DNA of 64,000 nucleotides from JAGXRK01 sp963714415. GTDB lineage: Bacteria; Bacteroidota; Ignavibacteria; Ignavibacteriales; Ignavibacteriaceae. Where the stretch lies: the NCBI GenBank assembly GCA_963714415.1, contig CAVQOL010000002.1:186001-250000 (forward strand), in the 5' to 3' direction. Under the pieces are notes generated by a model. It had not been told where the DNA came from. It saw nothing but the letters and a program-made list of their open reading frames with translations, and ran no database searches. Made by a program: the position numbers and the translations under genes. Shown here piece by piece: positions 54,694-63,784 of the stretch (position 1 is its first letter; every line of letters begins with the position of its first letter).

Positions 54694-54767
54694 GCGCCCG
54701 TAGTTCAAATGGATAGAATGTTAGATTCCGGTTCTAAAGGTTGCAGGTTCGAATCCTGCCGGGCGTA
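54694..54767 (+). tRNA. tRNA-Arg (anticodon CCG)
   Basis: A 74-base cloverleaf: acceptor GCGCCCG with CGGGCGT, D arm GTTC/GAAT, anticodon stem TTAGA/TCTAA with loop TTCCGGT (anticodon CCG at 54728-54730, reading CGG), T arm GCAGG/CCTGC and loop TTCGAAT. The 3' CCA is not encoded (A then CTGG). It begins at the base after the PHP stop codon. Confidence 0.95.
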
Positions 54768-54933
54768 CTGGAATAAGAACTAAAAAACAAGATAAAAGTA
54801 AAAAGATCAAATCGGAATTAATTCATCCTAAAGCGAATGGCAAACATATCGACTAAATCTTTTGAAGTATATCCTTTCTGTATTAAATTTGCCACACTTT
54901 TAATAATTTTTCTTAAGAATTAAGGATTTTCTA

Positions 54934-55623
54934 ATGTTAACTAAAAAGAAAAAACTCACCAGGAAAGAAATAAAACAGGACAAATTGGTAGAGTCTTATT
55001 ATAAATCACTAAAATTTTTTGAAGAGAATAAAAACAAAATACTTCTATATGGAGGCATTTTAGTAGTAGTAGTATTGGCAGTATTCTATTTCATAAATCA
55101 AAAATCACAAACTAATGAAACAGCTGGACTTGAACTATCACGCATAATGGACCTTTATGATTCAGGTGCTTTTCTTGAAGCAATCGAAGGCAGGCAGGGA
55201 ACAAATATAATCGGTCTTAAAAGTATAGTTGAAAAATACGGCAGTACTGAAAACGGTGAAACTGCTAAAATTTATCTTGCCAATTCATATTCATTTCTTG
55301 GAAGAACCGAAGAAGCATATCAATATTACTCAGATTATAACGGCAGTATAGATATGTATAAAGCAACCTCTTACGCAGGGCAGGCTGCTTACCATTCGGT
55401 TAAAGCTGAGTATAAGAAAGCAGCAGATCTTTATCTAAGTGCGTCAAGAGTTTCTAAAGATAACATTCAAAGACCCGAATATCTGCTTCAAGCGGCAATA
55501 AATTATATTTCAGCCGGTGATAAAGAAGAAGCTAAAGAACTACTGCAATCCATTAAGGATGATTATAAAACATCCGCAGCCTTTGCTTCAGTGGATAGAT
55601 ACTTATTACAAATTGATCAATAA
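54934..55623 (+). CDS. YfgM-like TPR membrane protein
   Basis: 229 aa. A basic N-terminus (KKKKLTRKEIKQDKLVESYYKS) is followed by one membrane helix (ILLYGGILVVVVLAVFYFI) and a TPR-like periplasmic domain (AKIYLANSYSFLGRTEEAYQYYSDYN, AADLYLSASRVSKD). It resembles YfgM, a Sec-associated chaperone component. The role here is inferred only. A G-U-containing hairpin with a T run follows. Confidence 0.75.
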   Translation: MLTKKKKLTRKEIKQDKLVESYYKSLKFFEENKNKILLYGGILVVVVLAVFYFINQKSQTNETAGLELSRIMDLYDSGAFLEAIEGRQGTNIIGLKSIVEKYGSTENGETAKIYLANSYSFLGRTEEAYQYYSDYNGSIDMYKATSYAGQAAYHSVKAEYKKAADLYLSASRVSKDNIQRPEYLLQAAINYISAGDKEEAKELLQSIKDDYKTSAAFASVDRYLLQIDQ

Positions 55624-55645
55624 TTGGTCATTTTTAGCCAACTTT

Positions 55646-55677
55646 GCCTCGGAATTGATCATTTTCGGGGCTTTTTT
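55646..55677 (+). terminator. Rho-independent terminator after the YfgM-like gene
   Basis: GCCTCGGAA pairs with TTTCGGGGC (55646-55654 with 55663-55671) using two G-U pairs, then TTTTTT. Confidence 0.82.
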
Positions 55678-55765
55678 GTCTAATTTTCACTTATTTAATT
55701 TCTTGACTTTCAGAGGGCATATATCTATTTTTTTCAACCTTTAATTAACATTTATTTCAGGAAAA

Positions 55766-56332
55766 ATGGCAGACACTTCAGACTTCAGAAACGGACTTAT
55801 AATAAAATTTAAGAATGATCTTTATTCTATTGTAGAATTTCAACACGTAAAACCCGGTAAGGGTGGAGCTTTTGTCAGATCAACTTTAAAAAACCTTAAA
55901 ACAGGCAGAGTGCTGGAAAATACATTTCGTTCTGGTGAAGGCATTGAAATTGTTCGCGTTGAAAGAAGAAAATATCAATATCTTTATCGTGAAGGCGAAT
56001 TTCTTGTTTGTATGGATAATGATACTTACGAACAAATAAATATTCCTATAGAATTATTTGGTGACGGAGTAGTTTATCTGAAAGAAGCTGAAGAAGTAGA
56101 AATTCTTTTCAATGGAAATGAAATAATAAATGTAGAACCTCCGACTTTTGCTTATCTTAGAGTAACTCATACTGAACCGGGATTTAAGGGTAACACAGCA
56201 ACAGGTGCTCTGAAACCAGCAACGCTTGAAACATCGGCAACGGTTAATGTTCCCCTCTTTATTAATGTTGATGATATTTTGAAAGTAGATACAAGAACAG
56301 GGGAGTATGTAGAAAGAGTAAAATCTAAATAG
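55766..56332 (+). CDS. efp: Elongation factor P
   Basis: 188 aa, three OB-like domains. The tip loop reads KPGKGGAF with Lys32 at the position that is modified in many bacteria. It resolves ribosome stalling at polyproline. The giant secreted protein in this window has a P6 run that would need it. No epmA or earP is visible nearby. Leads the efp-accB-accC block. Confidence 0.97.
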   Translation: MADTSDFRNGLIIKFKNDLYSIVEFQHVKPGKGGAFVRSTLKNLKTGRVLENTFRSGEGIEIVRVERRKYQYLYREGEFLVCMDNDTYEQINIPIELFGDGVVYLKEAEEVEILFNGNEIINVEPPTFAYLRVTHTEPGFKGNTATGALKPATLETSATVNVPLFINVDDILKVDTRTGEYVERVKSK

Positions 56333-56342
56333 AGGAATTAAA

Positions 56343-56807
56343 ATGGATATAAATTTAATTAAAAAACTTATTAAGCTTGTTGAAAACAGTGAAGTAACTG
56401 ATCTCGAAGTTGAAGAGAATGGAATTAAAATAAAAGTTGCTAAAAAAGTCAGAGTTTCTCAAATACCGGTGCAGAATTTTCAGGCTGCAGCCCCGGTTAC
56501 GCAAGCACTGCCGATTGAATCTAAAGAAACAAAAGCTCTTGTTCAAAAAGAAGAAGAAACATCTGCAGGATTACACGAAATCAAATCGCCGATAGTTGGA
56601 ACTTTTTATAGAGCCCCCGCTCCTGATGCAGATTCTTATGTTCAGGTAGGCGATACTATTTCTTCCGGCGCTGTGCTTTGTATCGTGGAAGCCATGAAAT
56701 TGATGAATGAGATTGAATCGGATGTAAGTGGTAAAATTGTAAAAATTCTTGTTGAAAACGGCAAACCGGTTGAGTATAATCAGCCGCTGTTTTTGATTCA
56801 AACTTAA
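56343..56807 (+). CDS. accB: Acetyl-CoA carboxylase biotin carboxyl carrier protein
   Basis: 154 aa. N-terminal helix (INLIKKLIKLVENSEVTDLEVE), a variable Gln/Pro/Ala linker, and a biotinyl domain with the modified lysine in VEAMKLMNEIES. Paired with accC 27 bp downstream. It carries CO2 from AccC to AccAD; those genes are not in this window. Confidence 0.97.
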   Translation: MDINLIKKLIKLVENSEVTDLEVEENGIKIKVAKKVRVSQIPVQNFQAAAPVTQALPIESKETKALVQKEEETSAGLHEIKSPIVGTFYRAPAPDADSYVQVGDTISSGAVLCIVEAMKLMNEIESDVSGKIVKILVENGKPVEYNQPLFLIQT

Positions 56808-56833
56808 AGACCTAATAATATTTAGAGAAAAAT

Positions 56834-58162
56834 TTGTTTAATAAGATTTTAATTGCTAATCGCGGCGAAATTGCACTAAGAATAATCAGAACCTGTAAAG
56901 AACTTGGAATTAAAACAGTTGCTGTTTATTCTGAGGTTGACAGAGAATCACTTCACGTTACCTTTGCAGACGAAGCTGTTTGCATAGGACCCGCCCTTGG
57001 AAAAGAAAGTTATTTAAAAATTCCTGCCATTATTTCAGCAGCAAATATAACAGGTGCAGATGCTATCCATCCCGGCTATGGCTTTCTTGCTGAGAATGCA
57101 GACTTTTCGGCAATATGTGCTGAATCTAATATTAAGTTTATCGGACCTTCACCCGAAATGATAAGAGCGATGGGAGATAAATCTTTTGCTAAAGACACGA
57201 TGAAGAAAAATGGTATTCCTGTTATTCCCGGAAGTGATGGAGTAATTGATGACCCCGAAGAAGGCAAAAAGCTTGCGCACGAAATTGGCTTTCCGGTTAT
57301 AATTAAAGCTTCTGCTGGTGGTGGTGGTAAGGGAATGAGAATTGTTTGGGAAGAAAAAGATTTTGACAAAGCATTTCAAACAGCTCAGACAGAAGCCGAG
57401 GCAGCTTTTAGTAATTCTGCAGTTTACATTGAAAAATTTCTTGAGAATCCCCGTCACATCGAATTTCAAATAATGGGTGACAGATTCGGAAATGTTTATC
57501 ATTATGGCGAAAGAGATTGTTCTGTTCAGCGAAGACATCAAAAACTTATCGAAGAAGCTCCTTCTCCTGCTCTTGATGATGTCTTAAGAGAAAAAATGGG
57601 ACAAGCTGCAGTGCTTGGCGCTAAGTCGGTTAATTATGAAGGCGCAGGAACGATAGAGTTTTTACTTGACAAGCATCATGATTTTTATTTTATGGAAATG
57701 AATACACGTATTCAGGTTGAACATCCTGTTACTGAATTTGTGTGGGGAGTTGACTTAATAAGACAACAAATTTTGGTAGCCAGCGGAGAAAAAGTTGAAG
57801 TACTTCCGGAGCAACCTAAAGGTCACAGTATTGAATTTAGAATTAATGCTGAAGATTATGAAAATAATTTCAGACCTTCTCCCGGAAAAATAACTTCTCT
57901 TAATATGCCGGGTGGATTCGGTGTAAGAGTTGATTCTCATATTTATCAGGCTTATACTATTCCTCCTAATTATGATTCTCTCGTGGCTAAACTAATAGTG
58001 TGGGGAACAGATCGCCCTCATGCAATAGCAAGAGGGAAAAGAGCCCTTGAAGAATTTGTAATTGAAGGAATTAAAACAACCATTCCTTTTCATTTAAAAG
58101 TTTTGGAAGATAAAAGATTTTTAAGCGGTAACTTTGATACCGGTTTTCTCGATAATTTCTAA
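56834..58162 (+). CDS. accC: Acetyl-CoA carboxylase biotin carboxylase subunit
   Basis: 442 aa. ATP-grasp fold: FNKILIANRGEIALRIIRTC, the nucleotide-binding glycine loop KASAGGGGKGMRIV, the catalytic region GTIEFLLDKHHDFYFMEMNTRIQVEHPVTE, and the C-terminal RINAEDYENNFRPSPG. Starts at TTG (56834), 8 bases after GAGAAA; no ATG fits. Confidence 0.97.
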   Translation: MFNKILIANRGEIALRIIRTCKELGIKTVAVYSEVDRESLHVTFADEAVCIGPALGKESYLKIPAIISAANITGADAIHPGYGFLAENADFSAICAESNIKFIGPSPEMIRAMGDKSFAKDTMKKNGIPVIPGSDGVIDDPEEGKKLAHEIGFPVIIKASAGGGGKGMRIVWEEKDFDKAFQTAQTEAEAAFSNSAVYIEKFLENPRHIEFQIMGDRFGNVYHYGERDCSVQRRHQKLIEEAPSPALDDVLREKMGQAAVLGAKSVNYEGAGTIEFLLDKHHDFYFMEMNTRIQVEHPVTEFVWGVDLIRQQILVASGEKVEVLPEQPKGHSIEFRINAEDYENNFRPSPGKITSLNMPGGFGVRVDSHIYQAYTIPPNYDSLVAKLIVWGTDRPHAIARGKRALEEFVIEGIKTTIPFHLKVLEDKRFLSGNFDTGFLDNF

Positions 58163-58200
58163 TCAATAAATAACAAAATGTTTTTTAATCAGAGGTTAAA

Positions 58201-58581
58201 ATGAAGATTCCCATAAATTTAAAATATACTAATGAACACGAGTGGGTACTCGTTGATGGTAATGTAGGGACAATCGGCCTTACAGATTATGCCCAGGGCG
58301 AATTAGGTGATGTCGTATTTGTTGACATTGATTCAAACTTAGCCGAAATGAAAAAAGGTCAGTCAGTTGGATCTATTGAAGCAGTAAAAACCGTAAGTGA
58401 TGTTTACGCTCCATTTTCGGGGAAGGTATTAGAGATAAATGCCAATCTTGCCAACAATCCGGAAATCATTAACTCCGATCCTTATGGTGAAGGCTGGATG
58501 TTAAAAGTTGAGATCAGCGATTCTTCTGAGCTAAATGATTTGCTTGATGCTGCCGGATACAAAGCTTTGATCGGACAGTAA
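58201..58581 (+). CDS. gcvH: Glycine cleavage system H protein
   Basis: 126 aa. The lipoyl-lysine is in GSIEAVKTVSDVYAPFSG, and TNEHEWVLVDGNVGTIGLTDYAQGELGDVVFV is the conserved N part. It shuttles the aminomethyl group between P and T proteins. Other gcv genes are not in the window, though ygfZ is a T-protein relative. Confidence 0.97.
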   Translation: MKIPINLKYTNEHEWVLVDGNVGTIGLTDYAQGELGDVVFVDIDSNLAEMKKGQSVGSIEAVKTVSDVYAPFSGKVLEINANLANNPEIINSDPYGEGWMLKVEISDSSELNDLLDAAGYKALIGQ

Positions 58582-58628
58582 AGAATTGTAATCCTTACTT
58601 GTTATTAGATCATTTTAAAACTTTTATG

Positions 58629-58657
58629 AAATCCGGCAAAATGCCGGATTTTGTTTT
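58629..58657 (+). terminator. Rho-independent terminator after gcvH
   Basis: A 9-bp stem AATCCGGCA / TGCCGGATT (58630-58638 with 58642-58650) with an AAA loop, then TTGTTTTT. Confidence 0.9.
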
Positions 58658-58677
58658 TAGTACCTAATGAAAGTTAA

Positions 58678-60219
58678 ATGTCTAAAAGAGAAACAATATT
58701 AATCATAGACTTTGGTTCGCAGTACACACAGCTAATTACGCGACGCATAAGAGAAGCAAATGTCTACTCTGAAATCCATCCTCATACTATATCTTATGAA
58801 AAATTAAAAGAAATTAATCCGGTTGGAATTATTCTATCCGGTGGTCCAATGAGTGTTTATGATGATGACTCACCCGATTTAGATGAAAATATTTTACATT
58901 CTGATGTTCCACTGCTCGGAATTTGTTACGGTCTTCAGCTGATATCTAAAAAGTTAAACGGCAAAGTTGATCCTGCGAAAAACAGAGAATACGGTCGAGC
59001 AAGACTCATGATCATTAAAGATTCGCTGTTATTTAAAGGAATAAAAAAAGAATCAAATGTATGGATGAGTCATGGCGATTATCTTACAGAACTGCCGAAA
59101 GACTTTGAAGTTATTGCTAAATCAGATCACTCACCGATTTGTGCAATTTCTGATGAACGAAGAAAAATTTATGGAGTACAGTTCCATCCGGAAGTTGTCC
59201 ATTCAGATGAAGGAACTGAGATAGTTAACAACTTTCTTTTCAATATTTGTAAATGCAAAGGGGATTGGACTCCGCACAATTTTATTGAAGAAAGTATTAA
59301 GCGAATAAAAGAACTAGTCGGTAATTCAAAAGTTATTTGTGCATTAAGCGGCGGAGTTGATTCAACAGTTGCGGCAGTGCTTGTTAAAAGAGCAATCGGT
59401 GACAATTTAATCTGCATTCATATTGATACAGGATTGATGAGAAAAAATGAAAGCAGAAAAATCGGAAAATTATTTAATGATAAATTAAATCTTAATCACA
59501 TTCATGTAGATTCCTCAGAATTATTTCTTGCTAAGCTTAAAGGTGTGGCCGAACCTGAAAAGAAAAGAAAAATTATCGGTAATACTTTTATAGAAGTTTT
59601 TGAAGAGCAGGCAAAAAAATACAGCGATGCCAAATATCTTGTTCAAGGCACTCTTTATCCTGATGTAATAGAATCTGTATCAGTTAAAGGTGCTTCGGTA
59701 ACTATTAAATCTCATCACAATGTTGGTGGACTCCCCGAAAAAATGAATCTCAAACTGATTGAACCATTTCGGGAATTGTTTAAAGATGAAGTGCGAAATG
59801 TTGGCAGGGAATTAGAAATTCCGGAAAAATTTATTCAACGTCATCCGTTTCCCGGACCCGGTCTTGCAGTCAGAATTCTTGGTGAGGTGACTAAAGAAAA
59901 ACTTGATATTCTTCGTGAAGCCGATGATATTTTTATCAGCTCAATCAGGGAAGCGGATCTTTACACACAAATCTGGCAGGCTTTTGCTGTGCTTTTACCG
60001 GTTCAATCGGTTGGTGTTATGGGTGATCAAAGAACTTATGAAAATGTTCTTTCTCTCCGTGCCGTAACTTCTGTTGATGGAATGACTGCCGATTGGTTTC
60101 AGTTTAATCATGAGTTTTTATCAAATGTTTCGAACAAAATTATTAACAAAGTACGCGGAATAAACAGAGTAGTTTATGATATCAGTTCAAAGCCTCCGGC
60201 AACTATCGAGTGGGAATAG
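58678..60219 (+). CDS. guaA: GMP synthase (glutamine-hydrolysing)
   Basis: 513 aa, two domains plus dimerisation tail. Class I amidotransferase with catalytic Cys in GICYGLQL and the His/Glu in YGVQFHPEV; ATP pyrophosphatase P-loop SGGVDSTVAAVL; C-terminal PFPGPGLAVRILG and SKPPATIEWE. It makes GMP from XMP. Its stop overlaps the following frame's GTG. Confidence 0.97.
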   Translation: MSKRETILIIDFGSQYTQLITRRIREANVYSEIHPHTISYEKLKEINPVGIILSGGPMSVYDDDSPDLDENILHSDVPLLGICYGLQLISKKLNGKVDPAKNREYGRARLMIIKDSLLFKGIKKESNVWMSHGDYLTELPKDFEVIAKSDHSPICAISDERRKIYGVQFHPEVVHSDEGTEIVNNFLFNICKCKGDWTPHNFIEESIKRIKELVGNSKVICALSGGVDSTVAAVLVKRAIGDNLICIHIDTGLMRKNESRKIGKLFNDKLNLNHIHVDSSELFLAKLKGVAEPEKKRKIIGNTFIEVFEEQAKKYSDAKYLVQGTLYPDVIESVSVKGASVTIKSHHNVGGLPEKMNLKLIEPFRELFKDEVRNVGRELEIPEKFIQRHPFPGPGLAVRILGEVTKEKLDILREADDIFISSIREADLYTQIWQAFAVLLPVQSVGVMGDQRTYENVLSLRAVTSVDGMTADWFQFNHEFLSNVSNKIINKVRGINRVVYDISSKPPATIEWE

Positions 60220-60224
60220 ACATT

Positions 60225-61127
60225 GTGGATGAATTTAAGTTTCAGGAAAAACTAAGCCTGGCGGCAAGTTATGAGAGTCTTGAAAATTATCTTCACGCAA
60301 TTCAGATTTATACTTCTTTAATTGAAGAAGATGAATCTTACATCGAAACTTATTTACAGTTCATTAAATTCTATGAAAGAACAGGAAGAACCGAAGAAGC
60401 GGCAAAAGTTGTTGATAAAATGATAACGTTAAATCCTAAAAAGGATTATGCTTTATTAACCTCAGTAGAATTTTACATGCATTACTCATTTTGGGAAAAA
60501 GCTGCGGAAGTTTTATCAGCACTTGACGCAGCAGACTATCCTTTTATTGATTACTGGCGTGGACTCTGTTATTATAATTTAAAGAATTACGATGCGGCTA
60601 GATTTCCATTGGAGTATTATTATAAATATTCTAATGTTGATGATTTGGCTGCTCAAGTGTTGTTGTTGCTTGTCAAAGTTGAATTTGAGCTTAGCAATTT
60701 TGAGGTTGCACTAGAATATGCTAAAAAATTTGAATATCTTGATTCACATAACTGGGAGATAAATTTATTTTTGGCAAAAATTTATTTTAAGCTTGATATG
60801 ATTACGCACGCAGTAATTAATATTGAGAAAGCCTTCAGAAGGAAAAAAAGAAAACCCGAAATAGTGGAAACAGCAGCCAAAATATATTTTAGATCCGGTG
60901 AATATGATAAAGCAGAAAAATATTTTGACCTTTTACTGGAATCAACTGATGAAATTTCAGCTGAAGTATATTCATATATTGCTACAATTGCAAAAGAAAA
61001 AAAGGAATTTGATAAAGCTCAATTATATTATGAGCTTGCTTTAAAGATTGATCCCGGGTTTCAAACTGCAATGGATGCCCTTAATTCTCTATCTTCACAG
61101 AAAACAGGCAGAGTGAGTAATGAATAA
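60225..61127 (+). CDS. TPR-repeat protein following guaA
   Basis: 300 aa from a GTG at 60225 (an earlier in-frame GTG at 60210 overlaps guaA). Helical repeats: AIQIYTSLIEEDESYIETYL, EEAAKVVDKMITLNPKK, AEKYFDLLLESTDEISAEVY, AQLYYELALKIDPGFQTAM. No signal peptide; cytoplasmic scaffold. It overlaps the next gene by 8 bases, so they work or are at least made together. Confidence 0.8.
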   Translation: MDEFKFQEKLSLAASYESLENYLHAIQIYTSLIEEDESYIETYLQFIKFYERTGRTEEAAKVVDKMITLNPKKDYALLTSVEFYMHYSFWEKAAEVLSALDAADYPFIDYWRGLCYYNLKNYDAARFPLEYYYKYSNVDDLAAQVLLLLVKVEFELSNFEVALEYAKKFEYLDSHNWEINLFLAKIYFKLDMITHAVINIEKAFRRKKRKPEIVETAAKIYFRSGEYDKAEKYFDLLLESTDEISAEVYSYIATIAKEKKEFDKAQLYYELALKIDPGFQTAMDALNSLSSQKTGRVSNE

Positions 61128-62835
61128 AGTAATTGTTGGATTATTAATTATACTTTTCTTTGGAACTCTTTTTGCTCAGGAAAACGAGTTTAATAGCGCT
61201 TTGAATTTATATAAATCAGGCAAGTCTGATGAAGCCCTACGGACATTCTATAAAGTTGTTGAAAATTATAAGCTTAATCCTAAAACTTTTGCTGCAAAAT
61301 ATTTCATTGCAAAAATTTTGATTGATCAGACCAGATATTCCCAGGCTGAAAGAGAAATAAACAAGTTTCTTGAAAAGAACACTTCAGGTAATTATGTAAA
61401 TGATTTTCTTTATCTCAAAGTAAAGCTCAACTATGATCAATTAAAATATAACGATGCATTTAAAGAAGCCGTAAAACTTGTTGAGAATTCGTCAACCTCT
61501 GAAGACAAATTTGAATTCAAATCATTAGCACAAAATATTGCATTAAATCATCTGACTTCTAAACAAATAAAAACCTTTTCCGATGAAGCTAAAGACATAA
61601 AAATAAAACCATTTTTATTATTGATTCTGGGAAAGAAATATCTACTTGAAAATGACATAGTGAATGCGATTCTTAGTTTTAATGGAATCACTTCATCTTA
61701 CAGTTCATCAGATGAATTTACAGAAGCAGAAAGATTAAAAACAAATTCTTCAACAATCTCAAGTTATGGAGATAAAGGAATTCTGATCGGTGTAATGCTT
61801 CCTTTAAATGATAATGACGGTAAACCAAATCTTGCCGGACAGGAAATTCTTGAAGGAATTAAGTATGCAATCTCTGAACATAATAAAGGCAGAGAAAATA
61901 AAATAGGAATTCTTATTAGGGATACTAGGAGCAGAAAAGAAAATATTACAGCTATTAAAGAGGAGTTTGTAAATAATTCTTCCGTCAGGTGCATAATCGG
62001 GCCTATATTCAGTGATGAAGTTAGAATTGCATTAAATGAATTCCGTGACGTTGATCTTCCGATGATTTCTCCCACTGCAACAGATGAAGACTTAACTGAT
62101 ATCAGTTCAAGTTTTTTCCAGACAAATCCACCATTCTCAATAAGAGGAAGAATATTTGCTCAATATCTTTTTTATGTTGAAAATAAAAGACGAATGGCAA
62201 TCCTTAATGCCATAGAGGGTTATTCACCTTTACTTGCTTCAAATTTTATTGATGAGTTTGAAAAATTAGGTGGAGAAATAGTTGTTCGTGAATCATACCG
62301 CAGTAACAGTTTTGATTTAAGTGAACAAATAAAAAATATAGCTTCACAATCATCAAGAATAGAGGGGATTTATATTCCTCTTGCTGACAAGATTGATGCA
62401 ACCGCCATTTTATCACAATTAGTCCAACACGGTTTGAATCTGTCTATTTATGGTAATCAGGATTGGATGTTGGTTAAAGGATTTGAAACATCACCGGACT
62501 TAAGTAATAAACTTGTATTCACATCTGATTATTTTATTGATTTCAACGATAAGATATTTAAAGAGTTCACAGAAGCATTTCAGGGTGTTACCGGCAAAGA
62601 GGTAAACAGAAATATTTTATACGGATATGATACTGCAAAATATTTGCTGACTGCAATGAGAAATATTGATCCAACTCGTAAGGCAATCAAACTGAAAATG
62701 GAATCGGGAATTAGCAGTGTAGGTTTTAAAAATAATATTTCATTTGATCAATCGCGTATGAATAAATTTCTTAATATAGTTCGTTATAGCGATGGTATTT
62801 TCCTGCTTGTTGATAAATTCAGGGCTGGGAGATGA
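61120..62835 (+). CDS. Periplasmic-binding-like protein with N-terminal TPR region (LppC/PBP-activator type)
   Basis: 571 aa. A signal peptide (VIVGLLIILFFGTLFAQ) is followed by TPR-like helices (about residues 25-200) and a type I periplasmic-binding domain (ILIGVMLPLNDNDGKPNLAGQEILEGIKYAI, VRCIIGPIFSDEV, LPMISPTATDEDL). The TPR plus periplasmic-binding layout resembles LpoA/YraM-type activators of penicillin-binding proteins, or a branched-chain amino acid binding protein. The former fits the TPR start better. I infer a cell-wall role but cannot show it. Confidence 0.72.
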   Translation: MNKVIVGLLIILFFGTLFAQENEFNSALNLYKSGKSDEALRTFYKVVENYKLNPKTFAAKYFIAKILIDQTRYSQAEREINKFLEKNTSGNYVNDFLYLKVKLNYDQLKYNDAFKEAVKLVENSSTSEDKFEFKSLAQNIALNHLTSKQIKTFSDEAKDIKIKPFLLLILGKKYLLENDIVNAILSFNGITSSYSSSDEFTEAERLKTNSSTISSYGDKGILIGVMLPLNDNDGKPNLAGQEILEGIKYAISEHNKGRENKIGILIRDTRSRKENITAIKEEFVNNSSVRCIIGPIFSDEVRIALNEFRDVDLPMISPTATDEDLTDISSSFFQTNPPFSIRGRIFAQYLFYVENKRRMAILNAIEGYSPLLASNFIDEFEKLGGEIVVRESYRSNSFDLSEQIKNIASQSSRIEGIYIPLADKIDATAILSQLVQHGLNLSIYGNQDWMLVKGFETSPDLSNKLVFTSDYFIDFNDKIFKEFTEAFQGVTGKEVNRNILYGYDTAKYLLTAMRNIDPTRKAIKLKMESGISSVGFKNNISFDQSRMNKFLNIVRYSDGIFLLVDKFRAGR

Positions 62836-62937
62836 TTGTTTAAGTTCAGGTTCTAGTTCAAGTAAATTTATTTCATTTTTTACATATTAAATCATTAACA
62901 CTTTTTAAAGATTTTTAAATAAAATATCAGAATCAGA

Positions 62938-63618
62938 ATGAACAGAATTAAAGATCTTCCCTTAGATGACAGACCGAGAGAAAAGCTGATTCTGAGAGGT
63001 CCGCAAAGTTTAACAGATGCAGAACTTCTTGCTATTCTTTTAAGAACCGGGAAAAAAGGTAAATCCGTTGTTGCCGTTGCACAGGAAATGATTGGTAAAG
63101 AAGGAAATCTTGCAAAGCTTGCCTCAAGATCTTTAGAAGATTTAAAGAAAAACAGTGGAGTTGGAAAAGATAAAGCTGTTACTTTATTAGCTGCGTTTGA
63201 AATTAGCCGCAGAATTTTATCGCAGGAAAAGTGGCACTCTGAAAAGAAAATAACTTCACCAGAAGATGTTGCTAATATGTTCATTCCGCTTTTCAGAGAT
63301 GAGGTTAAAGAACGGTTCCTTGTTATTTGTCTTAATTCAGCAAATAAAATAATTAAGCATGAAACAGTTTCGATTGGCAACCTGAATTCAAGTGTTGTTC
63401 ATCCAAGAGAAATATTTAAATCAGCGTTAGAACAAAGTGCAGCGAGCATAATATTACTTCACAATCATCCAAGTGGTAATCCTGAACCAAGCAATGAAGA
63501 TATATCAATTACAAAAAAACTGGTTGAAGCCGGAAAGATTATGGATATTCCTGTATTTGATCATATAATTATTGCAGGTAATAATTACACTAGTTTTGTT
63601 GAAAAAAGGCTTATTTAA
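62938..63618 (+). CDS. radC: RadC-family JAB/MPN protein
   Basis: 226 aa. A helix-hairpin-helix start (LTDAELLAILLRTGKKGKSV) is followed by a JAMM zinc site HNHPSGNPEPSNED with a distal Glu in the domain. RadC was once linked to DNA repair but its activity is not settled. It is often carried near mobile DNA; here the context looks ordinary. Confidence 0.93.
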   Translation: MNRIKDLPLDDRPREKLILRGPQSLTDAELLAILLRTGKKGKSVVAVAQEMIGKEGNLAKLASRSLEDLKKNSGVGKDKAVTLLAAFEISRRILSQEKWHSEKKITSPEDVANMFIPLFRDEVKERFLVICLNSANKIIKHETVSIGNLNSSVVHPREIFKSALEQSAASIILLHNHPSGNPEPSNEDISITKKLVEAGKIMDIPVFDHIIIAGNNYTSFVEKRLI

Positions 63619-63640
63619 TTGCAAATAAGCGTTATTTTAG
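63609..63640 (+). terminator. Hairpin terminator overlapping the radC stop
   Basis: GCTTATTT (63609-63616) pairs with AAATAAGC (63623-63630), followed by GTTATTTTA. The stem overlaps the TAA of radC. Reasonable but A/T-rich. Confidence 0.7.
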
Positions 63641-63784
63641 GGTTAATTAAAAAATTATTATAAAAATTCATAAAAAATCTAAGTTTTTTTTGAAATTTTA
63701 TTTTCAGTTATCATTCTTTTTACTAAATTAAACCTCACTTTTAACTGGTCTTACCAATAATAATATATTTATCGGAGGTTAAGT

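Noticed and set aside
57149..57541. 130-aa antisense frame inside accC
   Set aside because: Shadow of the biotin carboxylase frame, with no start signal or domain.
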